In this document: piece by piece, positions 44,446 to 55,298 of the stretch | Numbering within the stretch: the stretch's first letter is position 1 | Layout: each line of letters starts with the position of its first letter | IMG/VR virus record: IMGVR_UViG_3300025770_000012 | Span: 1 to 64,000 of that record | Length of the DNA stretch: 64,000 bases | Direction: 5' to 3' (one strand) | Origin: a virus | Made by a program: the position numbers and the translations under genes | The notes under the pieces: model-generated | Seen by the model: only the letters and a program-made list of their open reading frames with translations | Databases searched by the model: none | What the model was told of the DNA's origin: nothing

Positions 44446-47400
44446 TTAAAAGTATCTACGCTTATAGCCATTACTGCTAAAGCCTCCCTTCTGCGCTTTG
44501 TCTGGCTTATCATTACGGTTATTAAAAGTAGTCATCATCTCTATTCCTTTGGGTGAATTAGGATCTATATTGTTTTTAAGTAGGAGTTCTTGGTAATTAG
44601 CGCGTTCGTCTACGCCAGTGGTACCTGCGATAGCAGCTGTATATCTATCTTGAGCATCGTACGACAGTCTATCTCTGTTCATATTAGCCAAGTTAGAAGT
44701 AGCAGTATCTAAAGCCATTAGCTTTCTGTTCTTCACTCTAACATCCTGGTCTCTATTATACGTTTCTGTAGCAGATCTTTCAGCAGCATTAACCACATTG
44801 ACATCTTTTTGATTGCCCACATTTACTTGAGAAGCGGTTAATGCATTTTGAGCATTGGTAGCTTTACGCTGAGCATCCATAACAGTTTCTTGGTTCCTTA
44901 TAGCATCGTTAGCTTGTAACTCCTGAGATCGTACCTGACCCAAAGCTTGTTGCTTTTTAGAGTAAGCTGCCATTTTATTTATAACATTAGACGATCCTCC
45001 ACCTGATGAATCTATAAACTGATTCATTGCGTGGGCATCTGCTCCAACAATTGCTTTGTCAGAATTTAAATCAACTCTCTCTAAATTAGACTTGGCTAAA
45101 CGCTCAGCAAAGATTGGAGGTATATTGGCCATAAGGTTATTTTTCTTATAGTCAGGCCCTTGTTTAGAAGCTAATGCTGCAGGAAGTAATTGAGCCATAG
45201 CAGCAAGTTGAGATAATTTATCATCTCCTTCCTCTAAGATTTCATCGGTGCCGCTGCTATCCTCCGTATCAACTGTCTCCATATTTCCCTCATCGTCTTC
45301 TTTAACTACTTCTTCCTCACCCTCTTCCTCGTCAGTGTTACCAGTAGCTGTTCTCCAAGTCTGTTCTCCTAGTTTACCATCTACTTTAATCGTATTATCA
45401 GGATGTAGTTCATTCCAAGAGCTTTGATAAGCTGTTACTTTATCAGCATCTTTCATATCTTCAAGACTTGTTATACCAGCAGCTTCTAAAACAGCAGGGT
45501 CTGCATTTTCTATCCAATTGTCTCTAAACTCGGAATCTTGCAGACTCTCTCTAAAAGCCGAATCATCACTACCTGCGTAAAACGTTTGTCCATCTACTAC
45601 ATAACTATCTTGTCTATCAGCTATATCTCCATACACCTCTGTGTCGTAATATGTATCAGAGGCTACTTTAAAGGTATTTCCTCTACCTGAGGGAGACCTA
45701 GAACCAGAAGTACTAGTAGTAGTAGGCTTTGATGTAGCAGGTGCTGATTCTGACTTAAGTTCAGCTTTCTCTGCAGCTCTGCCCTTTTCAGCCTCTGGTG
45801 AAGCCTCCTGTGTGCCGGCTACATCTGAGTAGTCTGCAGGAAGGTTATTAGATTTTCTATGGGCCATATATTCCTCTTCACTCTTAAATCTACGTCTCTT
45901 ACCATCGCCCCCTAGATAATAAACTGCGTCAGAGTTAGGATCTTTATAATAAGTACCAGACGGCTCTTTCTTAGACTTAGACATAAATGGTGTAGTATTC
46001 CCACCTCCACCTCCACCTCCTACACCGCCCCATTGGTATCTTAGCCCACCATTTTTAGCTAGATTCACAGGTTTATTAGCCAACGGCTTTCTACCATAAT
46101 GTTGCTCTTGTAGCTGGGCTAACATGTGCTTTTGGTTTTCTTTTTCCCCAGGAGATGAATTACTGTTAAGTATAGATTGGTGGTTCTCAGCAAAGGTACT
46201 TCCATTTTTAGCTTTACCGTCTGATGAGAAGAAATAATCTCTACCAGCAATCCTATCTTTAGTTTCTTGATCTTCAACTTCGGTTCCAACATCATTAGAA
46301 CCTCCTCTCTCTAATCTAGTATCTTTATCCACATCTAGTAAAATTCCACTTTGAGAGCCCTGTCCAGATTCATCGTGTTCATTACCTAGATAAATTTCTG
46401 CATGCTCTCCACCAGGCAATGACTTAGCTACTCCACCAGGTAATCGTTTTCCTCCAGTTTCGTACTGCTGCATTCGCGCCATATAGTTTCCTTCATCTCC
46501 AACAGGTTGAGCTTGCGGTACTCCCATATATCCTCCTTTCTGCATTTGAGGACTAGGCTTAGCTTTTTCACAATCTACACAAGGTTCCATTCCGTATCCA
46601 GTATTTACAAAAGGAGGAAGAGCTCGTTGTCCTCCATCTTTGGCTGTAGTATTTGTACCAAGATCATACCCAGAAGTAGTCTTAGATTGGAGCTCTGCTA
46701 TTTTAGCTTCTGTAGAATTGGCGTACATATCTCTGACTAACTGACTATTATCTCCTTCAATTTGACTGTCTTCACGTCTCTTATTAGAATCCCACTGTAG
46801 TCTAGCTTTATTTCTGTCATGAAGAGTCTCCGCTACCCCCAGTCCACCACCGACAACACCACCAACAACACTCCCTACAGGACCAAATACGGAACCGTAC
46901 CCCGCAAATTCCCCTGCCCTAGACATCATGTTACCTCCAATCTCAGCAGCATTTACAGTTCTATCATTATCATCCGCCCCTAGCACTTTAATACCAGTAC
47001 CTGCCACATTAGCTATTGTAGCATACGGCGTCGAATATGATCCAGCACTAGAGACGGCTGATGTCGCTGCTTCTGTTCCCACCTTTTTTGCTGCCTCTGC
47101 CCCTGCAGTTTTTGCCCCTTCGGTTGCTACCTGCTTCGCACCATAATTAGCCATAACATCCAATGCTGACCCCATCCCCTCCTTCGCAAAAGTAGACGAT
47201 GTCTTTGAAAGTAAGGCATCTCTTGTTACATCTCCTGTAAGACGCTTTGCAATCTCTCCAGAGCCCCTCCTTAAACCGTCCGTAGCAGCTTGCTTAGCCA
47301 GTTGTTTAGCTTGGTGATTAGCTAGTACGCCAGACACCCCATTTTTGAATTTCTCCGATTGAGAGTACTCTAAGGATTTACCTGCAGTAGTAAACGCAGA

Positions 47401-47697
47401 GTTTCTCCCCTGCCGATCTTCCTCGAGTCCCTCTGAAATGAGATTTTTATTTTCCTCCCTAGTCCTTACCGCTTCTTCTGCCAACGCCGCAGAGTCTGTC
47501 ACAGCCTTTTTCTTACCTAAAGCTAAAGCCTCCTGCTTAGCTTTGAGTGTATTAGGATCGTTTTCCGCATATACTATATTAGCAGTAGTGTTTCCAGATC
47601 CTTGCCCTGCCGCCTGGATAGTATTATCAGAATACATCTTGCTGCCTGCGAATTGGTATCTGCGTGTTTGTCTTTTATTAAGTGCTCTTTTGGCCAT
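44446..47697 (-). CDS. Virion cargo/tail protein with peptidoglycan-binding-like motif
   Basis: 1083 residues. A basic start (RALNKRQTRRYQFAG), an Ala-rich helical part to about 330, then CVDCEKAK and the KRLPGGVAKSLPGGEHAEIY, DESGQGSQSGILLD and EVEDQET blocks that recur in crAss-like virion proteins. Near 560 there is a run of Gly residues. At about 752-785 the stretch around IKVDGKLGEQTWRTATG (D773) looks like a peptidoglycan-binding domain. The C terminus ends QKGGFSSNGYKRRYF. It probably belongs to the ejected or tail part of the virion and may help the tail cross the cell wall. Confidence 0.7.
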   Translation of the reverse strand: MAKRALNKRQTRRYQFAGSKMYSDNTIQAAGQGSGNTTANIVYAENDPNTLKAKQEALALGKKKAVTDSAALAEEAVRTREENKNLISEGLEEDRQGRNSAFTTAGKSLEYSQSEKFKNGVSGVLANHQAKQLAKQAATDGLRRGSGEIAKRLTGDVTRDALLSKTSSTFAKEGMGSALDVMANYGAKQVATEGAKTAGAEAAKKVGTEAATSAVSSAGSYSTPYATIANVAGTGIKVLGADDNDRTVNAAEIGGNMMSRAGEFAGYGSVFGPVGSVVGGVVGGGLGVAETLHDRNKARLQWDSNKRREDSQIEGDNSQLVRDMYANSTEAKIAELQSKTTSGYDLGTNTTAKDGGQRALPPFVNTGYGMEPCVDCEKAKPSPQMQKGGYMGVPQAQPVGDEGNYMARMQQYETGGKRLPGGVAKSLPGGEHAEIYLGNEHDESGQGSQSGILLDVDKDTRLERGGSNDVGTEVEDQETKDRIAGRDYFFSSDGKAKNGSTFAENHQSILNSNSSPGEKENQKHMLAQLQEQHYGRKPLANKPVNLAKNGGLRYQWGGVGGGGGGGNTTPFMSKSKKEPSGTYYKDPNSDAVYYLGGDGKRRRFKSEEEYMAHRKSNNLPADYSDVAGTQEASPEAEKGRAAEKAELKSESAPATSKPTTTSTSGSRSPSGRGNTFKVASDTYYDTEVYGDIADRQDSYVVDGQTFYAGSDDSAFRESLQDSEFRDNWIENADPAVLEAAGITSLEDMKDADKVTAYQSSWNELHPDNTIKVDGKLGEQTWRTATGNTDEEEGEEEVVKEDDEGNMETVDTEDSSGTDEILEEGDDKLSQLAAMAQLLPAALASKQGPDYKKNNLMANIPPIFAERLAKSNLERVDLNSDKAIVGADAHAMNQFIDSSGGGSSNVINKMAAYSKKQQALGQVRSQELQANDAIRNQETVMDAQRKATNAQNALTASQVNVGNQKDVNVVNAAERSATETYNRDQDVRVKNRKLMALDTATSNLANMNRDRLSYDAQDRYTAAIAGTTGVDERANYQELLLKNNIDPNSPKGIEMMTTFNNRNDKPDKAQKGGFSSNGYKRRYF

Positions 47698-50600
47698 TAT
47701 CGGTACATTTTTCGGATAGAGACATTTGTAGAGTATAAATTTAAGGAATTATTCGTTACATTACTATAAATTAGACGAATTCCTACCCATTTATCTATAA
47801 ATTTCTTCTTTTGATTCCAGTTTTTGTTTAAATCTAAGTAAGCTGCGTTTATAACTTCCGACATCCCTGATACAGTAAACATAGCTGCTATAGATGAAGT
47901 TGTTACAGTTCCCATATTAATACCCCCAGCAACGTTCTCAGCAGTGGACATATAGTAGGGAGAGGTATTAACAGCTATAGCTGCTAAGTCTCTAAAGTTG
48001 TTGACCTTCCAGTTATTCCCGATACGTCGTATATTTATAAGATAATCTAACATAGATTCCCCAGAGTTCTGGAACGTATTATATAGGAAAAAGCTTGTAA
48101 AGCCGTGATCTAGAATATTAACCCCTAAAGGAGTAAAAGTTTCTAGAGTATAGTTTAATGAAGCAAGGACAGCAGTATCTGATTTATGTTCATTATGGAT
48201 GACTTCAAATTCGAAAGGAAACGGAGTTTCCTCTGCCACAACCTCTTGATAGAAAACACCTTTATTCCCTACATTATGCTGCCATATACCAACATTACCA
48301 AATACAGTTCCTAAGCCCAATGCGCCCAGTGTCTCGCTTCTCTCATACTGGTCTGTAAAAGAGTAGAAGTCTGTAGATGTATTAAAATATAGGTATGGCT
48401 GGTAGTCATGAAATCCACCCCAAACACCTAGTGCAGGATAGTACGAAATAGTCCAACCATCACAAGTAAAGTATTTATGGTCTTCACAGCTTAGAGGAAG
48501 CGGTACCCAGACATCATCAATAAGAACCTCATAAATAGATAAGCCAGAGTCAAACCTTATAACTCCCCTTTCAAACTCCCCTATAAAAAAAGCAGTTGGC
48601 ACAAGGTCTCTTTTAGTTAAGAGTATTCTCTTATACCTTGGATCCCATGTAGAGTGCATTCCCATACCTTGTATAGGATTGTCGATACCATATCCTGAGT
48701 ATCCGTAATCCTCTAAGTTGAATTTTAAATTCTCGTTAAACCACTGTCTCATTCCCAAGCCGCTGATCTCACTCATCGACTCTCCCATTAAGAATACTTT
48801 TCTAGCGTTTACATCTACAAAAAAGTACCCATATCTGGTAGTAAGAACCGCCCATTGAGATTGTGTGCCACCAAAGCCTCCCTCAGTCTGTATAACTTCA
48901 TCTGGCTCTTGCTCGAATATATCTCCTCCTCCTATAAAGGCTTGAGTTCCATCACTGAGCCCCATAGACTGCTTACCTTTTGTGGCAAATAGACTGTCCT
49001 CCATATGGAAGTAAAGTAGATTGTTAAAACTGGCTAGAGACCAAAGCTCTCCACGATTCTTTGGAAGATCTTTATATTGATTAGCTAGGAAGATCCTAAA
49101 ATTATCAATAAGACTTGTAGTATCATCCTTGGTGCTTCTATGCGTCCTTGTAGAAAAGTCATCTTGATCCACAGTTTTAAGAGGCAAAGGAAATGCCGGT
49201 CTAATATCGTTAACTGAAGAGTAATCTGTATTATAAGTTAAATTATCGAAATGGCTATAATCACCATCTTCACTGCCCACCTGTCTAAGAATATCTCTTA
49301 CAGGTGTGCCAGGAAAGTATAAACTTTTATCACTCTCCATATGTCTGAATGCTATATTATCTGTACTCTCTACAATAACTGAATGTACGGCTTTTTTAGG
49401 CGTACTAGATAAAGCAGGAGTGCTAGGTTTAAGAGCTGAGGCAAAAGCGTACCTAGCTATAAAAGTATCCCCACCAAAGATACCTGTATCATAAAGTGGA
49501 GTCTCATTAATGGCTTGTAAAGTAGCAATACTATAATTTGCATCAAAAACTCCGTACTTGTTTGTAAAAGTATTTGGAGATCCATCCGCTTCAAAAATAA
49601 AATTCTCTAGCTCGTCCCCTAGAACTTCGAATCCCGTCCAAACTAAAGTTTGACTATCCAAGGATTTGTATACATCTGTTTTAAATGCATGTAGATTAAT
49701 TAAATACATCTGCATTCTATGCCAAGGCTCTGTAGCATCTGAAGCATCATACGCTAAATCTACATTCTCATTTACTAACATAGGACTAGCAAGAGGGTAG
49801 TATACCCCAAATCTATAACTAGGTTCGCCACTTGGACTAGCTGGATTTACGGATAATGGAGGCAATTCATGTTTATCTCGTAACCCAAAAGCAGCACAAC
49901 TAACTCCGAACTCATTAAACAACTTACCCCCAAAACCTAAAGATTGCCCTCTAAAAATAGTATCTCCAAGAAGATATGTTTTAGATTTTTGAGAAAGTAT
50001 TCTAGGATACGAGTAGGTAAAAATAGAATTAGAACCTGTGCCCTCTTGATCAAACCTTGAGTTTAAATAATTTACCCCCATCGTGATTACAGAGTACATT
50101 TCTTTAGGGTAACACGTTGACGCGTCGTACCCCCATAGCTCTTTAACTATTAATGGCTCTCCGTCATCCGCCTCCACATTTGCTATGACGGTATTCATTC
50201 GACGGTTTTGTGTAATACCTGGCCCATTCCAAACATATGGTACTACTACATATTCAGGCTTAATATGAGTGGCTCCCGCAATGCTTCCTTTATGTTTAAG
50301 CATTGTAAAATCATGAAACGAAAAGTTCTTATACCCACGACTGTCGTGCTCGTAGGCACCTACTTGGTCATTAAATATGGTCTCATACTCGGGGTACTCA
50401 TCACTAGCAAGTGGCCATGGATCAACATTATAAAATTCTTCAGGGTCTGAAGTTAAAGATTGTAATACCTGCATAGTGGCTGCAGAGGTCTGAAGGCCCG
50501 GTGTTGTTGCATCCTGTGCTTCTTGGCAAATACCTATTACAGCTCTATGTTGTTGCATAGGCATTAATAAAGATTGCCCTAAAATTCTACGATTAACATG

Positions 50601-53204
50601 TTCTCGTTTGGCGTAAAAGATTCTAAATCCTTGTACTGTATCAGCTATAGCTCTAGGAATTTTAATGTCAGCTAAATTAAACCCTAGTCTTTGAACCTCA
50701 TGAGATACTTTAACATCACTGTATAATCCAGTATCTAAAAGCGCATCCTCTTGGGGCCTTATAAAAAATGATACGTATGACATTTTTGGCATAGCTTCAA
50801 CATCTTCAACATTATTACACCCCGATATGTTAAAATCAGAATCGCAGTCCTCTTGGTTATGGGTACCTATCATTCTTATATCATCTCCCTTCAGACCTGT
50901 ATATCTACATTGTATCTGTATAGTATCTCCAGCACTCAAGTTAATATATGGGGTCGCTCCTCCTAGTTGCCCCGCAGAATCATTCAACCAATAAGCCTCA
51001 CTGGGTGAGCTGAAAGAGTCGGTCGTACCACCTTCCCCCCAGCCAGACTGGGTTGCTGACCCATCGGCAACTTCCCCTAAGAAAAGTGGAGCTACATCAT
51101 TCTGATTCCAACACCCGCCATAGTCATTTGTGAACCCGTTTGTAGGAATTTCACCAGTTGTAAGCAAGTCCTCTTGCACACCTCCTATCATCCTCAGTAT
51201 TCTGGCCTCTACAGGCTGATTTGTGGTATTACCATTCTTCTTAGTGAACCATAGTAAAGCTTTAACACTGACTTGTATATCCGTAAGGGCTGTAAATACA
51301 CCATTTCCAAAATAGGCGCTTGCCGCTTCACCATCTCCAGCATACTCATAATCAAGATTCTGAAAGTTTGCCCAAGTATCATCATCCTCTGTGAACGTAT
51401 CTTCGTCGCAACTCTCACGCACATTAGTAAACCAAGTTGGATCTATACCCCCACCTACCGAAGAAGTTCCATCAGAGTCAAAGTGTTCAGAATTATGACT
51501 TAGAATGGTTTTATACTTCTCATTAGAATTAGACGGGAAATGGTGGTGTCTAACATTTGATCCTTTTAAACTGTCTAAAATACCATATTCGTTCCACACC
51601 TCAAAGTTATCTGTTTGAGGGTAGAACTCAGTGGCATTCTCCCAGTACTGCATTCCCAAAGTGCTACCTACAGTATCTGAATAATCATAAAAATGAAAAT
51701 TTCTACTATACTGCTTACTTAGATCTCTTAAATCTCTTGCTATTTCATTTGACTCACCTTCAAAAGGAAGCACAGATAGTTCTTGGCTAAGAGCCTTTCT
51801 ACCAGGAATATGGTACGCATATGACATGCTACCATCATTCATTACAAATGCAATATAAAATGCATACACCTCATCTCTTGTGTAACCTTTATATTTAAAA
51901 ATATTAGGAGCCCACCTATACGACCTAGTCTCGTCAACCTTGTTCCCCATATCAACAACTTTGGTACCGAAGCCTGTTTCAAAATTATCTACAGTAGCAT
52001 ATATAGTATCAAAATCTGGTATTGGGTGCACTACAGCGTCGAGTGAAATATTATTGGCGTATTTCTGATACCCTACATCCTTACTGCCTGTAAGATTTCC
52101 AAGGTATAAAATACCATCTAGTTGTCTAATAGTTTTGGCAGTCTCATATGATGTAGTATCTATTATAACCTCTTCCACAGAAGAAGTAGCCGATCCCTCA
52201 GTTCCGCTGTATACAATTCCCGCTTTAATAGCTACACTCAAGTCCACATCGTTTAACTGAAAAGCCTCTTTAACTCCTCCCATCGTACGTATAATAACTG
52301 GGCGGATAAATTGGTAATCCGTATTTAGATTAGACACTGTCCATTTAATAGCCTTAGAGGTCTGCCCACCATCCTTGAATCCACTCTTCCTTGTTGTAGG
52401 GCGAGTATGGTCAAATTCTGGTACAATTGAAACTGGGTTGGCTACAGTCAAGTAATTAGTAGCTACAAAGTCTGCATCCACATAAGCTAGGGCTAAGTAA
52501 TAAACACCAGTCCTAAGACCTCCTCCTTCTATAATTGATGATTGATTAGAAGATTGATTATCAGGAGTATCCGAAAGATTAATAATATACTCTAAGGATA
52601 CTCTAGGAACCGGACCTGAACTCGGGAACAAATTCAATAAGTCTATATGATTCGCGTGCGTCTCTTGAGGATCGATTGCATATAACCAAGAGATAGGATT
52701 CCCTTCTGCAATACTTCTTTGTTGCCTAGCTACATTAAATGCCCTAGGAGTGTTTAAATCGTCTGTAAAGTAAACTATTAAATCTCCTTTAGAATCAATC
52801 TTAAAGGTACCTTGTATGGGGTGTGTTTCTCTTAACTTTAGATCATGAGGAAGCACAGTAGCAGAGACATCCGGTCTGTACAAAACAGTGTATACATTAT
52901 TTTCCCATATACCAATTTCACTACTAGGAACTATACCAGTTATATCTAGGGTATTTACAATATCTGTTACAAAGATAACCGTACGATCGTTATCAACTTC
53001 GATAGCTCCGATAGCTTTATACTCTTGTGTGCCAAATATTGACGAATCTCCTAGATACCCAGTAAGACTCGTACCCCCCTCATTAGATATGGCACCATCA
53101 ACAGCTGCTACCACAGCATTACGAGCGTATCTCCAAGACCCTTCAATTTGGTCTATAGGAGCGGTATCTTTAAATAACCCCTTTATAAAGTGCTTTTCTG
53201 CCAT
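47697..53204 (-). CDS. Muzzle-like large tail protein
   Basis: 1835 residues, mostly beta-rich. The start HFIKGLFKDTAPIDQIEGSW, then RYARNAVVAAVDGAISNEGG, is the typical opening of the crAss-like phage muzzle/stabilisation protein that forms the end of the short tail tube. Further in are many aromatic, glycine-rich strands and no enzyme motif. Start and stop both overlap the neighbours as TAATG, so translation of the ring protein, this protein and the 1083-aa protein appears coupled. Size is at the upper end for such proteins as far as I know. Confidence 0.75.
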   Translation of the reverse strand: MAEKHFIKGLFKDTAPIDQIEGSWRYARNAVVAAVDGAISNEGGTSLTGYLGDSSIFGTQEYKAIGAIEVDNDRTVIFVTDIVNTLDITGIVPSSEIGIWENNVYTVLYRPDVSATVLPHDLKLRETHPIQGTFKIDSKGDLIVYFTDDLNTPRAFNVARQQRSIAEGNPISWLYAIDPQETHANHIDLLNLFPSSGPVPRVSLEYIINLSDTPDNQSSNQSSIIEGGGLRTGVYYLALAYVDADFVATNYLTVANPVSIVPEFDHTRPTTRKSGFKDGGQTSKAIKWTVSNLNTDYQFIRPVIIRTMGGVKEAFQLNDVDLSVAIKAGIVYSGTEGSATSSVEEVIIDTTSYETAKTIRQLDGILYLGNLTGSKDVGYQKYANNISLDAVVHPIPDFDTIYATVDNFETGFGTKVVDMGNKVDETRSYRWAPNIFKYKGYTRDEVYAFYIAFVMNDGSMSYAYHIPGRKALSQELSVLPFEGESNEIARDLRDLSKQYSRNFHFYDYSDTVGSTLGMQYWENATEFYPQTDNFEVWNEYGILDSLKGSNVRHHHFPSNSNEKYKTILSHNSEHFDSDGTSSVGGGIDPTWFTNVRESCDEDTFTEDDDTWANFQNLDYEYAGDGEAASAYFGNGVFTALTDIQVSVKALLWFTKKNGNTTNQPVEARILRMIGGVQEDLLTTGEIPTNGFTNDYGGCWNQNDVAPLFLGEVADGSATQSGWGEGGTTDSFSSPSEAYWLNDSAGQLGGATPYINLSAGDTIQIQCRYTGLKGDDIRMIGTHNQEDCDSDFNISGCNNVEDVEAMPKMSYVSFFIRPQEDALLDTGLYSDVKVSHEVQRLGFNLADIKIPRAIADTVQGFRIFYAKREHVNRRILGQSLLMPMQQHRAVIGICQEAQDATTPGLQTSAATMQVLQSLTSDPEEFYNVDPWPLASDEYPEYETIFNDQVGAYEHDSRGYKNFSFHDFTMLKHKGSIAGATHIKPEYVVVPYVWNGPGITQNRRMNTVIANVEADDGEPLIVKELWGYDASTCYPKEMYSVITMGVNYLNSRFDQEGTGSNSIFTYSYPRILSQKSKTYLLGDTIFRGQSLGFGGKLFNEFGVSCAAFGLRDKHELPPLSVNPASPSGEPSYRFGVYYPLASPMLVNENVDLAYDASDATEPWHRMQMYLINLHAFKTDVYKSLDSQTLVWTGFEVLGDELENFIFEADGSPNTFTNKYGVFDANYSIATLQAINETPLYDTGIFGGDTFIARYAFASALKPSTPALSSTPKKAVHSVIVESTDNIAFRHMESDKSLYFPGTPVRDILRQVGSEDGDYSHFDNLTYNTDYSSVNDIRPAFPLPLKTVDQDDFSTRTHRSTKDDTTSLIDNFRIFLANQYKDLPKNRGELWSLASFNNLLYFHMEDSLFATKGKQSMGLSDGTQAFIGGGDIFEQEPDEVIQTEGGFGGTQSQWAVLTTRYGYFFVDVNARKVFLMGESMSEISGLGMRQWFNENLKFNLEDYGYSGYGIDNPIQGMGMHSTWDPRYKRILLTKRDLVPTAFFIGEFERGVIRFDSGLSIYEVLIDDVWVPLPLSCEDHKYFTCDGWTISYYPALGVWGGFHDYQPYLYFNTSTDFYSFTDQYERSETLGALGLGTVFGNVGIWQHNVGNKGVFYQEVVAEETPFPFEFEVIHNEHKSDTAVLASLNYTLETFTPLGVNILDHGFTSFFLYNTFQNSGESMLDYLINIRRIGNNWKVNNFRDLAAIAVNTSPYYMSTAENVAGGINMGTVTTSSIAAMFTVSGMSEVINAAYLDLNKNWNQKKKFIDKWVGIRLIYSNVTNNSLNLYSTNVSIRKMYR

Positions 53205-54088
53205 TATCCTCTATATAAATCTTCTCGTGTGTTTAATTCTTCAAATGATTGACTATGTCTGTTAAGGTGAGGTATTAATCTAACCCACTGATTCATGAAT
53301 GATTCATACCTATCAATATCAGGGAAGTTAGCTGCATTTCTAGCTTGAGTACAGTAGTACTTCCATTGAGTTTCTGCTAGTTCGTATCCAATTCCGTTTG
53401 CTTTGAACGTAGGATTCATAAGTAATAGTTTTTTATATATGTACCAGAACATAGCCTCCTTAAAGCTAATGTCATCTGGAACTAATGGGAAGCAGTCTTC
53501 ATCAGTAGGTATGGCCTTATAGCTAAGGCATATCTTCCCTGAAGGAAATGAGGTTTTAATATAATCATTATCGATTATATAGGTATCATCGTAGGATACT
53601 GTCTCATTAACACAGCCTGTACAATGCATGCTTGCATGGAATGTGCTAGCACCATATTGCAATGGCTGAAGAGAAGCGCTATCTTTAAAAAAGACATTTT
53701 CTAAAACTACAATTCTAGAATTGATTTCATTAAGTACATTGACTGTGTCTGCGTAATCCTCACCTGCCTCAGTGGCATCTAAGATAGCCTTCTTCAAAGA
53801 ATCCACTTTTAATATTAGAGTATCTAACTCAGTTGACGCTGTAGGTGATACTACGGTATTAATTGCTACTTGATTGATATAGTAGAGATCATTAGGCAAA
53901 AGTACTTTATGGTCCACCACAGTGAGGAGACATTGACGTTGAACGAGTTGAGGTGAGGCCCCGATATGCTCGAGTGCTTCACCTATCCATTCTATCGCAT
54001 CATCTATCCAATTATCAGTATCAGGGCGCAGATCTCGAAAGATCTTCCTAATAATAACTTGGCTTGATATAGTTTTATAAATTGCCAT
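53204..54088 (-). CDS. Tail ring/adaptor protein, crAss-like
   Basis: 294 residues. The N terminus (YKTISSQVIIRKIFRDLRPD, then WIDDAIEWIGEALEHIGA) is a helical block like that of crAss-like ring proteins and podovirus tail adaptor (P22 gp4-like) proteins, followed by beta strands (LPNDLYYINQVAIN) and a Cys-containing loop HASMHCTGCVNE. The C-terminal helices hold many aromatic residues. It would join portal and muzzle. It lies just before the muzzle-like gene and is coupled to it by TAATG. Confidence 0.7.
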   Translation of the reverse strand: MAIYKTISSQVIIRKIFRDLRPDTDNWIDDAIEWIGEALEHIGASPQLVQRQCLLTVVDHKVLLPNDLYYINQVAINTVVSPTASTELDTLILKVDSLKKAILDATEAGEDYADTVNVLNEINSRIVVLENVFFKDSASLQPLQYGASTFHASMHCTGCVNETVSYDDTYIIDNDYIKTSFPSGKICLSYKAIPTDEDCFPLVPDDISFKEAMFWYIYKKLLLMNPTFKANGIGYELAETQWKYYCTQARNAANFPDIDRYESFMNQWVRLIPHLNRHSQSFEELNTREDLYRG

Positions 54089-54095
54089 TTTCTAT

Positions 54096-54818
54096 TTAAT
54101 CTAGTGATTCAATTTCAGGATCTAAGAATCCAGCTTCCTGTTTGCAATATTTACCTTTGTTTCTTTTTTGTTTCCTACGTCGTTGTCTTGTGTCTCTGTT
54201 TCTTTGTCTTGTGTTTTTGTTCCTCTTTCTTTGCTCATTCCACGTATCCCACTTACTTCCACCTAATTGCTTTTCATCTGCCCCAGAAACCTGGTGAACA
54301 TTAATTTCTCTAGCCCTATCATAAGGGTCAGTGCCAGAATCAGTATCACGGTATTCTCTATTAGTTTGAAGCCTGCCTTGTGTATTGTTCCAATCTATCA
54401 TATTTGCAATCCCTGATCTATTTGCAATAGTTGTGCTGTCTCTAGCTATAGCAGTATCAATTTTAGATCGACTATGATCACCTCTTCGACCCTTTGTATT
54501 AGGCATAGTAGGATCATATATTAGAGGTTTATCTACTTGTTTTCCATCCCATATATGGGCAAACCCCGCTTCTTGACGCCTGAGGAAGTTTGGTGTCTCC
54601 GCTGCATTGTTAGGGTTGGTGCCTGGAGAAGAGACGGTCTTAACGTCATAATTCATAGGCGGCTCTACTGGAGGGTTCTCACTAACTGGCGGCGGCACAG
54701 GCGGTGCAACACCAGGCCCTCCTAGTCTATTCCACATTCTAGGAGGAGCTCCTCTAACCATGTTTTTAACAAACTGTTTTGCTCCAACTCCCGCTCGTTG
54801 AGATTTCTTACTTGCCAT
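54096..54818 (-). CDS. Proline-rich and very basic small virion-region protein
   Basis: 240 residues, low complexity: a Pro-rich part (PPVPPPVSENPPVEPP) near residue 40 and an Arg/Lys-rich part (RQRNRDTRQRRRKQKRNKGK) near 200-220, then a short acidic end EAGFLDPEIESLD. The middle repeats QEAGFAHIWDGKQ. No fold recognised. The basic part may bind DNA in the head or tail. The AGFLDP end resembles the GGFLEPP end of the 55295 protein. Confidence 0.6.
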   Translation of the reverse strand: MASKKSQRAGVGAKQFVKNMVRGAPPRMWNRLGGPGVAPPVPPPVSENPPVEPPMNYDVKTVSSPGTNPNNAAETPNFLRRQEAGFAHIWDGKQVDKPLIYDPTMPNTKGRRGDHSRSKIDTAIARDSTTIANRSGIANMIDWNNTQGRLQTNREYRDTDSGTDPYDRAREINVHQVSGADEKQLGGSKWDTWNEQRKRNKNTRQRNRDTRQRRRKQKRNKGKYCKQEAGFLDPEIESLD

Positions 54819-54824
54819 CTTTTC

Positions 54825-55298
54825 TTAGTGCTTCTTAAAGTTTAAATAAGCCAAATCATTATTTTTTAAAAGGTAGATTAGCTTCTCTTTGTTGCCTTTT
54901 GACCCCCTAGTGGCGTCGAATCTATAAACTGACTTATTCGGAATTTTACATTTTCCTTTATTCCAGTAGTATTTACAATAGAACTCATCGGTAAAATAAA
55001 TATGCCACTTAGTGCCCAGCTTAGTATCAGAGTTATAAAGAGGATCTCCATTTTTAATGAGCTCTTCTTTATACTTATTACTCTCTCCCCAATCAATTCT
55101 AGGGGATCTAGGATCTCTTTCCCTCCTAATAATAGAAAGGCTTGAGAGATTATTCCCCATATTAAAAGGTTTACCTTCAAGAATATATTCAAATATTTCT
55201 ACGTTAAAAGTGTGGCATATATCAAAAAACACCGTCCTATCTATATCCCCGCCCTCTTCAACATACTGTTTATATATGTCACTGAGGTTGTAGATCAT
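54825..55298 (-). CDS. Conserved-type phage protein with IDWG and YFTDEFYC motifs
   Basis: 157 residues. The N-terminal 60 residues are helical; from about 55 come PRIDWGESNKYKEELI, KWHIYFTDEFYCKYYWNKG, KCKIPNKSVYRFDATRG and NKEKLIYLLKNNDLAYLNF. Many aromatic and basic residues suggest a compact, strongly conserved fold, but I know no function for it. It is coupled to the 55295 gene by an ATGA overlap. A fragment of a similar sequence may lie at the left edge of the window. Confidence 0.65.
   Translation of the reverse strand: MIYNLSDIYKQYVEEGGDIDRTVFFDICHTFNVEIFEYILEGKPFNMGNNLSSLSIIRRERDPRSPRIDWGESNKYKEELIKNGDPLYNSDTKLGTKWHIYFTDEFYCKYYWNKGKCKIPNKSVYRFDATRGSKGNKEKLIYLLKNNDLAYLNFKKH

Noticed and set aside
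54878-55192. Minus-strand 104-codon frame overlapping the 54825-55298 gene
   Set aside because: It is a frame shadow of the gene with the IDWG and YFTDEFYC motifs, which has the better composition and is coupled to its neighbour.
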